DNA of 64,000 nt, taken from contig CM054061.1 in the NCBI GenBank assembly GCA_028641055.1, forward strand, positions 118,283,712 to 118,347,711. Reading direction: 5' to 3'. Under the pieces are notes generated by a model. The model saw nothing but the letters and a program-made list of their open reading frames with translations. It was not told the origin of the DNA and did not search any database. This DNA is from Alopecurus myosuroides (Eukaryota > Streptophyta > Magnoliopsida > Poales > Poaceae). Of this stretch, positions 55,083 through 64,000 are shown one piece after another (the first letter of the stretch is position 1; the number at the start of each line of letters is the position of its first letter). The position numbers and the translations under genes are program-made.

Positions 55083-56592
55083 TGATATGTCCATTTTGCA
55101 TAACTATTTTATATCATAATTTGCTATTATTCATCGATATATTTCATCTTATGATGCATTCCTTATGTTATTTTATCTTATTTTGCATGTTTCATAATTT
55201 TTGGAGAATAAACACCGGGACCAGAAATCTGATGGAAAAAGCACCGTCGAGATACCATATTTCAGAAGATCAGAAGAAGAAGAATAGGGACACCGGGGGT
55301 TTCTTAGAAGTTCAGAGGAGGAATCCAGCCAGAAGATGAGCCAAAGGGGTCCCACCAAGGGCCCACACCATGAGGTGGCACGCCCTGGCCGCGCCACCAG
55401 GTGGTGTGGCCACCCTGGCCCACCTCTAGGGATATCTTTCGCGCACTTGGCCCCCAGGGAACCCTAAGCCTCATACCATCATCGAATAATTATTCCTCCG
55501 CTGCCTCAGGGCGGAAAACACCCGAGAGAGAAAAGCTCTCTGGCAGTGAGAAATCTGCCGGGGAAATTCCTCTCCGGTGAGGGGAAATCATCGCCATCGT
55601 CACCGTCATCACTCCGGGCATCATCAAGATCTTCATCATCATCATCACCACTAGAACCATCACCCTCATCATCCACCATCTTCCCGTTGTAACAATTAGG
55701 GGCCTCTATCTTTGTTTTACATTAGAACTCTCTCCCCGTGTGGATTACTTGTTAGTAGTTGATGCTTGTGAGATTTATCGGTGTTTGCAGTTTATGACCA
55801 GATTGTTATCATCCATTATATCACCTCTTATTATGATCCATATGATGTCTTGTGAGTAGTTCGTGTTGTTCTTGAGGTCATGGGAGAAGTCAAGTTGTTA
55901 GTAGTGAAGTAATGTTGAGTAATATTTAATGGTTTGATATTTAAGTTGTGGTGTTATTCTTCTAGTTGTGTCATGTGAACGTCAACTACATGATACTTCA
56001 CCATTTATGGGCCTAGAGGAATGCATCGTGTATTTGGCTACTAATTGTGGGGTTGCCGGAGTGACAGAAACCTAAACCCCCATTATGAAACCATTACACG
56101 AGGGAGCGTAGGATCCCGGAGTTTAAAGTTGTGGTTAGATTTATTTCTTAATTACTTTCTTGTAGTTGCGGATTCTTGCAAGGGGTATAATCACAAGTAT
56201 GTATTAGTCTTGGATGGGACGGTACATTAGCATAGGTTCACCCATACAACACCTATCAAAACACTAAAGATCATTCAGCGGCATGAAACAAAAGCACTTG
56301 ACAGAAACCTCCCGTGTGTCCTCGAGAACGTTTGTTAATCATAAGTAAACCCACCGGCTTGTACTTTGCTGAAGAAAGGATTGGTCCACTTGCTGCAATT
56401 ATTATTACTGCATTTTATTTACTCGCAATTTATTTATCTGCAATATCAAAAAAGCCTATAAATTTATCTTTCAGTATTTACAGTTATTCCTTCATCGAAA
56501 CTGCTTCTCAACACCTTCTTCTCCTCGTTGGGTTTGACACTCTTATTTATCGAAAGTACTACGATACACCACCCCCCTATACTTGTGGGTCA
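55083..56592 (+). repeat. 5' LTR of the Athila element
   Basis: TGATATGTCC...GTGGGTCA, about 1.5 kb, homologous to solo LTR A. It contains a GC-rich stem-loop at 55358-55420 shared with other LTRs in this window. Confidence 0.8.
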
Positions 56593-56606
56593 TCAAGACT
56601 ATTTTC

Positions 56607-56624
56607 TGGCGCCGTTGCCGGGGA
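56607..56624 (+). promoter_or_regulatory. Primer binding site of the Athila element (tRNA-Asp type)
   Basis: TGGCGCCGTTGCCGGGGA, 14 bases after the LTR, identical to the site of element B. Confidence 0.9.
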
Positions 56625-56710
56625 GTGAAGCACTATTGGGAAGTGGAATTGATAAAGAAAACTCATGTTGTAAGTGTTGTTTTTATTACTGTCTACTGTT
56701 TTATTACACT

Positions 56711-57712
56711 ATGTTTGGATCTACTTTTGAGTACTTATTTGTGGGCAGTGCTGCCACTGCTAGGGTAGTAAGTGAACCACCGCCTGATGATTTGGATCCT
56801 TATAAAATACCTATAAAGATTGTTAAACATGTTATGAATAACTGTTATTCAGGTGATGGAACTGTCCATCCTGGTGATCATTTGCTCTTTTTACATGAAT
56901 TATGCGAGTTGTTCAAGTGTGAAGGTATTACAATGGGCCAAGTGAAGAAGAAATTATTCTCTATATCATTGACAGGCCGAGCCGCTGAATGGTTCAAACT
57001 GCTGAAAAATAGCCAGACTATTGGATGGGAGGAAATTGTGCCTCTCTTTTATTCTAAATTCTATCCTCCCAGTGAAATTCATAGAGATCGGAATTATATA
57101 TATAATTTTTGGCCTCATGACGGAGAGAGTATTGCCCAAGCATGGGGGAGATTGAAGTTACTAATGCTCAAATGCCCCATTCATGAGCTCCCCAGTAATA
57201 TTGTTATTAATAATTTCTATGCAAGGCTTTCTCTTCATGATAAGGATTTATTGGATGCTTCTTGTTCTGGATCATTTACACGTATGAAAGATGAAGCTAA
57301 ATGGGATCTTCTTAACCGTATTCAAGAAAACACTGAAGGATGGGAGAATGAAAAAGGTAGAAAGTCAGGTATAAACTATGATTATGAGTGCGTTAAAAAA
57401 ATTATGTCATCCGATGATTTTCATAATGTTAGTATTGTTTATGGTCTTGATGCTCAAGTTGCTGCAAACTTATATAAGCCTTTTGCTTCTTATATTGATA
57501 TTCCCAAAAAGGAATGGGATAAGTACCATGCACCTTATAAAGATATTGTTGATTGTGTTCCTGCTAGAGATATAGAAGTTCATACTGTTGATTCTATTGT
57601 GCATGAACCTTATATTGAGAAAATGTCTTTCCCTGATAAGGTAAAAGAACATTCTATGTTAGCTAGTGTGGTTAATAAAAGTTCAAGGAAACCTGTAGAA
57701 CCCGAGGAATAA
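56711..57712 (+). CDS. gag: Athila gag
   Basis: The ATG at 56711, about 90 bases after the primer site, is the natural start; the frame gives 333 aa. The Retrotrans_gag core is clear: VHPGDHLLFLHELCELFKC, SLTGRAAEWFKLLKNSQ, GWEEIVPLFYSKFYPP and GESIAQAWGRLKLLMLKCP. The frame ends with TAA at 57710-57712 while protease follows in the same frame, so an original gag-pro-pol ORF was cut by a nonsense change. The sequence is AT-rich, unlike the Tat genes. Confidence 0.85.
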   Translation: MFGSTFEYLFVGSAATARVVSEPPPDDLDPYKIPIKIVKHVMNNCYSGDGTVHPGDHLLFLHELCELFKCEGITMGQVKKKLFSISLTGRAAEWFKLLKNSQTIGWEEIVPLFYSKFYPPSEIHRDRNYIYNFWPHDGESIAQAWGRLKLLMLKCPIHELPSNIVINNFYARLSLHDKDLLDASCSGSFTRMKDEAKWDLLNRIQENTEGWENEKGRKSGINYDYECVKKIMSSDDFHNVSIVYGLDAQVAANLYKPFASYIDIPKKEWDKYHAPYKDIVDCVPARDIEVHTVDSIVHEPYIEKMSFPDKVKEHSMLASVVNKSSRKPVEPEE

Positions 57713-58250
57713 ATAATTGTAGAACCTACAGTAGCAATAGTAAACGACCCTGTTTCTGAAAATGTAGAAGAAGGACACATTATATTTTGTGAAGATGCTT
57801 CTAATATTGTCTCTCAACCTAGTAAATCTAGGAAACCTAGTGTTCATGTGCTATCTGTTAGGATAGGTGATCATTGCTATTATGGTTTGTGTGATATTGG
57901 TGCTAGTTCTAGTGCTATTCCTTATGAGCTTTATAAAGAAATCATGCATGAAATTGGTTCTTGTGAACTTGAAGACATTGATGTGATTATTCAACTTGCT
58001 AATAGGTAAACTATTTATCCGATTGGTATTGTTAGAGATGTGGAGGTCTTATGTGGTAAAACTAAATATCCTGTTGATTTTCTAGTACTAGGCACTTCTG
58101 CTAGTGATACTTGTCCTATTATATTTGGTAGACCTTTCTTAAACACTTGTGGTTCTGTAATAGATTGTAAAAAGGAGAAAATCCTTACAAAGTTTGATGG
58201 AGAGTCTTATGAATTAATTTCTCCAAATTTTCTAAAGCACCTTATGAAGC
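57713..58250 (+). pseudogene. Athila protease remnant
   Basis: In frame with gag downstream of its stop: CDIGASSSAIPYELYKEI is the aspartic protease active-site region (D-I-G-A) and CPIIFGRPFLNTC its second motif. An internal TAA after QLANR (about 58007) and a frame change near 58240 break it. Confidence 0.75.
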
Positions 58251-60080
58251 TGAATTACCTAATGCGAATTATAGAGTTGAACAATTGGATGCTATTGCTC
58301 TTACTCCTAACAATCCTTTGCAGCAATACATGGAAGACCACGAAAGAAATGAAATTTACGAGATTTTCCTACATCAGCCAGAGATGCTGAAACATAATTT
58401 ACCGGTGGAAGACTTGGGTACCACATTACCGCCCAAGGAGGATCCTGTTTTTGATTTAAAGCCTTTGCCTGAAAATCTTAAATATGCTCATATTGATGAT
58501 AAGAAATTATATCATGTTATTATTAGTTCTAAACTTTCTGGTAAAGAAGAGGAGAGATTATTGGGAATATTGAGGAAACACAGAGGTGCTATTGGTTATA
58601 CTCTTGATAATTTGAAGAGGATTTCTCCTACTATATGTCAGCATGCTATTAATATTGAACCTGATGCAAAGCCAGTTGTTGAACATCAACGCCGATTAAA
58701 TCCTAAGTTGAAGCATGTGGTAAGAAATGAGGTATTAAAACTCCTAGATTCTGGTAATATTTATCCTATTGCTGATAGTAGATGGGTTAGTCATGTGCAT
58801 TGTGTCCCTAAGAAAGGAGGGATGACTGTTGTGCCAAATGAAAATAATGAACTTATTCCTCAAAGAGTAGTGGTTGGTTATAGAATGTGTATTGATTTTA
58901 GGAAAGTTAATAAGGTTACTAATAAAGATCATTATTCTTTGCCTTTTATTGATCAAATAATAGAAAGGTTGTCTAAGAAAACTCATTTCTGCTTTCTTGA
59001 TGGTTATTCTGGGTTCTCCCAAATTGCTATTAGAAAGCCTGATCAAGAGAAAACAACTTTCACTTGTCCTTTTGGAACCTATGCTTATAGATGTATGCCT
59101 TTTGGTTTATGTAATGCTCCTGCTACTTTTCAAAGATGCATGTCTGCTATCTTTCATGGTTTTTCTGAAGAAATCGTGGAAGTCTTCATGGACGATTTCT
59201 CCATCTATGGAACTTCTTTTGATAATTGTTTGTAGAATCTTGATAAAGTTTTGCAGAGATGTGATGAGACTAATCTTCTTCTTAATTGGAAGAAATGCCA
59301 TTTTATGGTTAATGAAGGAATTGCTTTTGGACATAAAATTTCTGAAAGAGGTATTGAAGTTTATAGAGCTAAAGTTGAAGCCATTGAGAAAATGCCCTGT
59401 CCCAGGGATGTCAAAGGTATTCGTAGTATTCTTGGTCATGATGGTTTCTATAGAAGGTTTATTAAAGATTTCTCTAAAATATCAAAGCCTCTTACTAATC
59501 TTCTTCAAAAGGATGTACCTTTTGTTTTTTATGAAGATTGTAAAGATGCTTTTGAAATTTTAAAGAAGGCTTTAATATCTGCCCCTATTGTTCAACCCAC
59601 TGATTGGAATTTACCATTTGAAATTATGTGTGATGCTAGTGATTATGCTGTAGGTGCTATTCTTGGACAACGAGTAGATAAGAAGTTAAATGGTATTCAT
59701 TATACTAGTAAAACTCTTGATGCTTCTCAAAAAAATTATGCTACCACTAAGAAAGAGTTCCTACTGTAGTTTTTGCTTTTGATAAATTTAGGCAGTATAT
59801 TGTTGATTCTGAAGTTACTATTCATACTGATCATGATGCTATTAAGTACCTTATGGAAAATAAAGATGCTAAGCCTAGGCTTATTAGATGGGTGCTTCTC
59901 TTACAAGAGTTTGATTTACATATTGTGGATAGGAAGGGTGCTAAAAATCCCGTTGCTGATAATTTGTCTAGATTAGAAAATATATCTGATGATCCTATTC
60001 CTGTTAATGATAGTTTTCCTAATGAACAGTTGGCTACACTCATATTCTTGTTGCTGTTGATTATGTTTTTAAATGAGTAG
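58251..60080 (+). pseudogene. Athila reverse transcriptase and RNase H, broken
   Basis: An open stretch 58285-59235 carries the RT core: YRMCIDFRKVNKVTNKDHY, FCFLDGYSGFSQIAI, MPFGLCNAPATFQRCM and the catalytic FMDD (FMDDFSIYG). A TAG at 59233-59235 interrupts the palm; the frame continues at 59251-59769 (NWKKCHFMV, FYRRFIKDFSKI, then RNase H FEIMCDASDYAVGAILG). A frame change near 59767 leads to the RNase H end (59780-60040; [20 protein letters not shown] text, [10 protein letters not shown]). Confidence 0.85.
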
Positions 60081-60937
60081 AAGCTATACCAACTAAAAGT
60101 GCTGATGGTGAAACCTCATTAAAAAATGCTTAAAGACATTACTTTCCCTAGGTTTGGTGTGCCTAGATATCTTATGACTGATGGGGCTTCTCATTTTATT
60201 CATGGTGGTTTTAGAAAGACTCTTGCTAAGTATGATGTTAATCATAGAATTGCCTCACCCTATCATCCTCAAACTAGTGGGCAAGTAGAAATATCAAATA
60301 GAGAAATCAAATCTATCTTGCAAAAGACTGTTAACAAATCTAGAAAAAATTGGGCTAAGAAATTAAATGATGCCCTGTGGGCTTATAGAACTGCTTATAG
60401 AATCCCATGGGCATGTCTCCTTATAAAATGATTTATGGAAAAGCTTGTCACTTGCCACTAGAATTAGAACACAAAGATTATTGGGTAGTGAGAGACCTAA
60501 ATAGAGATTTTAAACTTGCTGGTGAGAAAAGGTTGCTTGACTTAAATTCTTTAGATGAATGGAGGAGTGAAGCATATGAAAATGCTAAGCTCTTTAAAGA
60601 TAAAGTTAAAAGTTGGCACGATAAGAGAATTATTAAAAGAGAGTTTCATGTTGGTGAGAAAGTGCTATGGTATAGGTCTCGTCTCAGATATTTTGCAGGA
60701 AAATTACTCTCGAGATGGGAAGGACCTTTTGTTATCGAAGAGGTATATCGACTATCGTTCGCAATTAAAATTGTTTCCCTTGAAGACAACACTTCACAAG
60801 TGGTGAATGGCCAAAGACTCAAGCATTATATTTATGGAGATCCTTATAATGAAAATTTTGATTGTATTCGAGCCATGATCCCGGAGGAATTTATTAAGAA
60901 GAATATTTCAGAAACTGCAGAGTCGGTTTTCGAATAG
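60081..60937 (+). pseudogene. Athila integrase remnant, N-terminal part deleted
   Basis: The integrase lacks its zinc-binding domain and first catalytic aspartate: RNase H text runs straight into the mid-core near 60050, with a TAG in place of a tryptophan codon at about 60076. The second aspartate ([13 protein letters not shown]) and glutamate ([15 protein letters not shown]) are present. A frameshift near 60405 separates 60126-60431 from the C-terminal part 60407-60937 ([33 protein letters not shown]). Confidence 0.85.
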
Positions 60938-61369
60938 GTATCAGTTTTGGTAAGAAAACATTCGCGAAACATCTTCCAACTTTTATTTTTAATGTTTTTG
61001 GAAAATATGAAAAATACCGAGCTGAAGAGGAGTTAGAGAAGGTGCCCGGAGGCACCACACCATGAGGTGGAGCGGGCCCACCCTTGGCCGCGCCAGCCTA
61101 TGGTGTGGGCGCCCCGGAGCCCCTCTCCGACCCGTTTTCACCCAGTACCTTCCTTTCGTTGTAAAACTTTTTGCTATATAATCCCCCGGACCCCCCGAGG
61201 TCCATATATCGTTTTCTCGTCGTGTTTCCGTTTCGAGCTGTTTTCCTGTCAGGAGTTCGGAGTTTCTAGGTCAATATGTCCTTCTTCGGCTCTAGCATTG
61301 AGGATTACGCTGCACGTCGTCTTCGACAAATCCAGCAAGACATCAACGAGGGTGATTTCGCGGGATGGG
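60938..61369 (+). other. 3' region of the Athila element up to the Tat3 insertion
   Basis: Contains a stem-loop-forming GC-rich motif at 61049-61115 like those in the LTRs, a pyrimidine-rich tract, and at 61276 the start of a frame (MSFFGSSIEDYAARRLRQ) cut after about 31 codons by Tat3. Athila elements often have an extra ORF after pol; whether this is one I cannot tell. Confidence 0.5.
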
Positions 61370-61910
61370 TGTCGAGACATCGTAGTAGAATTCATAGACG
61401 GGGGTGCCATGAGACTACGGGTAGAGACGTGGGGAAACATGGTTGCGCTAAGGACGAAAACACAGGTTTTACCCAGGTTCGGTACATCGTAATAATACGG
61501 CGTTCCTACTCCTGCAAACTCACTACTCAGGTCTAAAGCCTGTGTATACCAAGTACAGCGTGAGGTTCTGTTGGCTATTCGTCGAGGATCAACCTCTCGG
61601 CGAGTTAGCTAGTAGCTTCTTGTCTATCTATCATATCTCCCGTCCGGCTTTATATAATAGCCGGGTTAGAGCATACAGAGTAGGAAACCTAGAAGACTAC
61701 GACAACTATTAACTTGGAAAGTAAGGAATCCGCCTTCTACTCCAAGCCAGATCACGTGGGCCGTGACCCGGGTTCTTCTAGAATCCGGCTTCTGTGCGTC
61801 AGCTTACTGGGCCGCCCAATGGACCGTAGCCCACTACCATTTGGGCCACCCGGGTAATCTGTCACTTTAGACTACCATCCGATATACCCTTATTCGGTAT
61901 ATATCCGACA
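61370..61910 (-). repeat. Tat3 3' LTR
   Basis: A 541-bp LTR, TGTCGAGAC...ATCCGACA on the plus strand. A minus-strand TATATAA box within a short inverted repeat (GGCTATTATATAAAGCC) is at about 61648-61664. It is not alignable with the Tat1 LTR except short shared phrases (tacccaggttcgg). Confidence 0.8.
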
Positions 61911-61922
61911 GTAGCCCCCAAG
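61911..61922 (-). promoter_or_regulatory. Polypurine tract of Tat3
   Basis: On the minus strand CTTGGGGGCTAC, adjacent to the LTR and one base different from the Tat1 tract. Confidence 0.75.
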
Positions 61923-62093
61923 AAGGATCGAGACTCCGTTTTCGCCGTCTTTCGCCAAATGCATCTTTTCCGAGAATTATCGGCCTGAAGTCTTGATTCT
62001 TCTTTTCTCCCCTTAAAGGAGGTGGTAACGTAAAACTCGGAATCCAGAAAATCCGGCTTCTCTCGCACGATCCTTCGCGGAGAAGGAACTTCC

Positions 62094-62310
62094 TACGTCA
62101 GCGCTTAAAACTTGCTGACGTAAGGGACGTTTGGGTTACAGGTGAGAAACCCAGAAACATATCTCTGACAGATTCTCGCAGGAAACGAGGAGATAGCCAT
62201 AATCATCCAGTCGTTTCATTTCCCGGATTTTCCGGCGAGTGACACGCGTTGGCCATCCAACGGTCAAAAGAGCCGTTAGCACGCATCGTAACGGAATTCC
62301 GGCTATAAAT
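62094..62310 (+). promoter_or_regulatory. Promoter of the Tat3 antisense gene
   Basis: A perfect 9-bp inverted repeat TACGTCAGC / GCTGACGTA (62094-62102 and 62114-62122, 11-bp spacer) resembles bZIP/TGA-factor sites. A TATAAAT box (62304-62310) lies 140 bp before the ATG at 62450, followed by a pyrimidine-rich leader. Confidence 0.6.
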
Positions 62311-62449
62311 AGCCGTCTTCGTCCACCGTGAAAATCTTCCGCTCTTCACTTCGCACGCCATTTCCAGCGCTCAATCTCACAGCAAGCAGCTCCCGAGCGC
62401 ACCACCGCATCCAGGACCTCACCGGAATCGACCGAATCGCCGCCACCTG

Positions 62450-64000
62450 ATGGCATCACCACCGTCTTCCCCAGCCCGCGCCGTCGCCAAAGAGATTGAC
62501 GAAATCATCGACACAATGGACCCGCAACTGGATTCTCCGGTGCGGGTCTCCGGCGACGAGCTGACGAAGGCCGCGGGCGGCGCGGAGGGCGAGGAAACTT
62601 CTCTCGCCTCCGCGGACCTTGCGGGATCCTCATCCGCGCTCACTCCACCGTTCGCTCCCGAGATGGTGGAGGAAAAGATTGCGCTCGTCGGCGACGAGCT
62701 CGCGGCCGCGGAGGCCGCAGCGTCCGCCGCCGCCGGAGCCGAGGAAGAGACGGAGACTGCCGACAATTGGAGTGCCTGCAGTATTCCGTCGTCCCTCCTT
62801 TCGACAATGGAGAAGGAGGGGTTGGTACTGAAGGGAAAGTGACGGCTTCCGGAGGACGAAACTGAACCCACACCAAACAACAGAGAACGGGTTCTTCTCT
62901 TCTCCCACCTTCTTAGAGGTATGGGTATTCCACCTTCCGCCTTCTTCCTCCAGATCCTGTCCCACTATAACATCTAGCCACACAACCTTCCACCAAATTC
63001 CATCCTTTACTTAGCCGGATTTCAGGCCCTTTTCGAGGGTTATCTAGGTATAACGCCTAGACTAGATTTCTGGCTTTACTGTTTCGGGGTTAAGCGGAAC
63101 TCTTCGGAGGGCGCACTCCCAACTTGTGGAACCATCTCTTTCACTCTTCGGAGATTCCGAGAGGATTGGTTCCCCAAGATTAAAACATCGGAATCCGTCA
63201 AGTTTTGGACGGTTTCCTTCTTTTATCATCCCGACGTTTTCTTTCCTGGAAAAACGTTCGGGGTTCCACCTTTTTCGAACACCGCCGCTGTTCCCCAAGA
63301 AAATTGGGGAACTGAGGCAGTTCAAACCCTGCCGCCGGATCTTCTAAGGATCAAGCGGCGCATCGCCAAACTCGTCACTTCTGATCCGCCTTTAACCGGC
63401 ATGGACACAGTCCTTTGCTGGTTGAATAGGTGGATCCAGCCCTTGGCCAACCATGGTGCTCGCCTTCTCTGCGAGTACAAGGGAGCCGATGACGAAATGC
63501 GGGCAACCAGCAAGGACTGGTCCGCAAAAGATTTGCGGCGGCGTGTGAATCAGTTGGTCGTATCACGCGACCAATACGAAGAAAGCCGGCCAATGTACAC
63601 GTCCGAGAATCCGGCTCCCAAGGTATAATCCTTCGCCTTTTGGGGTTTAAATTCTTTCTCGTTTACTCGGTTTTTGTGTTTTTGACTTAACTTTTCCTTT
63701 TCAACAGATCGCTGATCTTCCTGAGTCGGATCTTGCTTCCGATGCTGAGCTGGAAGCGTTGCGTGCCACCTTTGCCGGTGGGCGAAAGCGCAAGAAGATC
63801 TCCTCATCCCAGGAGGTCATCGATCTTGACGGAATTCCCATCGCCACCTCCAGGTTTGAACATCTGGGTTATTTTCCTTTGTCGGAGTTTTTCTTTCATC
63901 TTCGGAGTTTTAACTTTTCCGGCATTTTGCTTTGTTTTCAGCCTACCTCCCTCTACTCTAAAGCCAAAAAAGCTGAAGAGGCATAAGGTTGTGTCCAGCA
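62450..64000 (+). pseudogene. Antisense gene in Tat3 (Transposase_28-like), partial, two nonsense codons
   Basis: Exons 62450-63622, 63708-63853 and 63942 to beyond the window, all GT-AG and in phase. Exon 1 is one continuous frame broken by TGA (62840-62842) and TAG (62975-62977). On either side the family domain reads on: RVLLFSHLLRGMGIPPSAFF before the TAG, then NSILYLAGFQALFEGYLGI. Next come LLCEYKGADDEM and ENPAPK before the exon 1 donor, the same ending as in Tat2. Exon 3 begins a lysine-rich KPKKLKRHK. An N-terminal alanine/glutamate-rich segment (about residues 35-110) is specific to this copy. Clearly the same gene type as in Tat1 and Tat2, but inactive as it stands. Confidence 0.8.

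Larger units (their letters stand above)
55083..61369 (+). mobile_element. Athila-lineage Ty3/gypsy element, decayed, 5' part
   Basis: A plus-strand element with 5' LTR 55083-56592, tRNA-Asp-type primer site, gag, protease, RT/RNase H and integrase remnants, interrupted at 61370 by Tat3. Left TSD candidate is GGCTC (55078-55082); the right end is beyond the window. Several stops, frameshifts and a deletion in the RNase H-integrase region make it non-autonomous. Confidence 0.85.
61370..64000 (-). mobile_element. Tat3: Tat-lineage element, 3' part only
   Basis: A minus-strand element whose 3' LTR (61370-61910), polypurine tract and antisense gene are in the window; the rest lies to the right. 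Layout and antisense gene are as in Tat1. The left target duplication would be ATGGG (61365-61369), which cannot be confirmed here. Confidence 0.8.

Noticed and set aside
61276..61536. 86-codon ORF MSFFGSS... as a complete gene
   Set aside because: It crosses the Athila/Tat3 insertion boundary at 61370, so its second half is LTR sequence.

Overview
The window is plant nuclear DNA, most likely from a pooid grass (Triticeae, Avena or Lolium side). The evidence is one intron-rich host gene with canonical GT-AG introns, set in nested LTR retrotransposons of Athila, Tat and SIRE/Maximus-like types. The LTR styles (TGATACGTC/TGATATGTCC starts, tRNA-Asp-type primer sites) are familiar from pooid genomes. 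I identified families by recognising motifs in the sequence; no database was searched.

Layout. 1-9398 is AT-rich, old, non-coding DNA with no supportable gene. 9399-31953 is a nest: a tandem pair of old retrotransposon-derived repeats (X1, X2). X1 is split by an Athila-like element (B, 9764-29805, TSD GTTTC). B's right LTR is split by a solo LTR (A, TSD GAGTG). The solo LTR is split by a very young, nearly intact Tat-lineage Ty3/gypsy element (Tat1, 15231-28035, TSD GGTAG, LTRs with 2 differences in 495 bp). 34057-35540 is a PIF/Harbinger-like DNA element (TSD TAA) holding two large palindromes. 35879-40165 (minus strand) is the only clear host gene, a complete 15-exon respiratory burst NADPH oxidase (RBOH, 833 aa by my model). 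42030-55082 is the 5' part of a SIRE/Maximus-like Copia element. Its primer binding site took a Tat insertion (Tat2, 43279-53332, TSD AGAGC). Its gag is cut at 55083 by an Athila element, which is itself cut at 61370 by a third Tat element (Tat3) running off the right edge.

Main observation. All three Tat elements carry, opposite to gag-pol, a spliced gene with an N-terminal 'putative gypsy type transposon' (Transposase_28-like) domain. It is followed by acidic/NLS-like stretches and, where the copy runs far enough, a coiled coil. I could build phase-consistent 8-exon models for Tat1 (988 aa) and Tat2 (852 codons, one internal stop) and the first three exons in Tat3. Each has its own TATA box. 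In Tat1 and Tat3 the upstream region also has palindromic TGACGT (bZIP-type) sites. The antisense gene converges on the 3' end of pol. In Tat1 and Tat2 the sense gag frame begins inside the LTR and reads in frame through the primer binding site, so both encode the same short peptide there. Antisense extra ORFs are a known trait of some Tat elements; the splicing pattern, promoter palindromes and hairpin array described here are what deserve checking.
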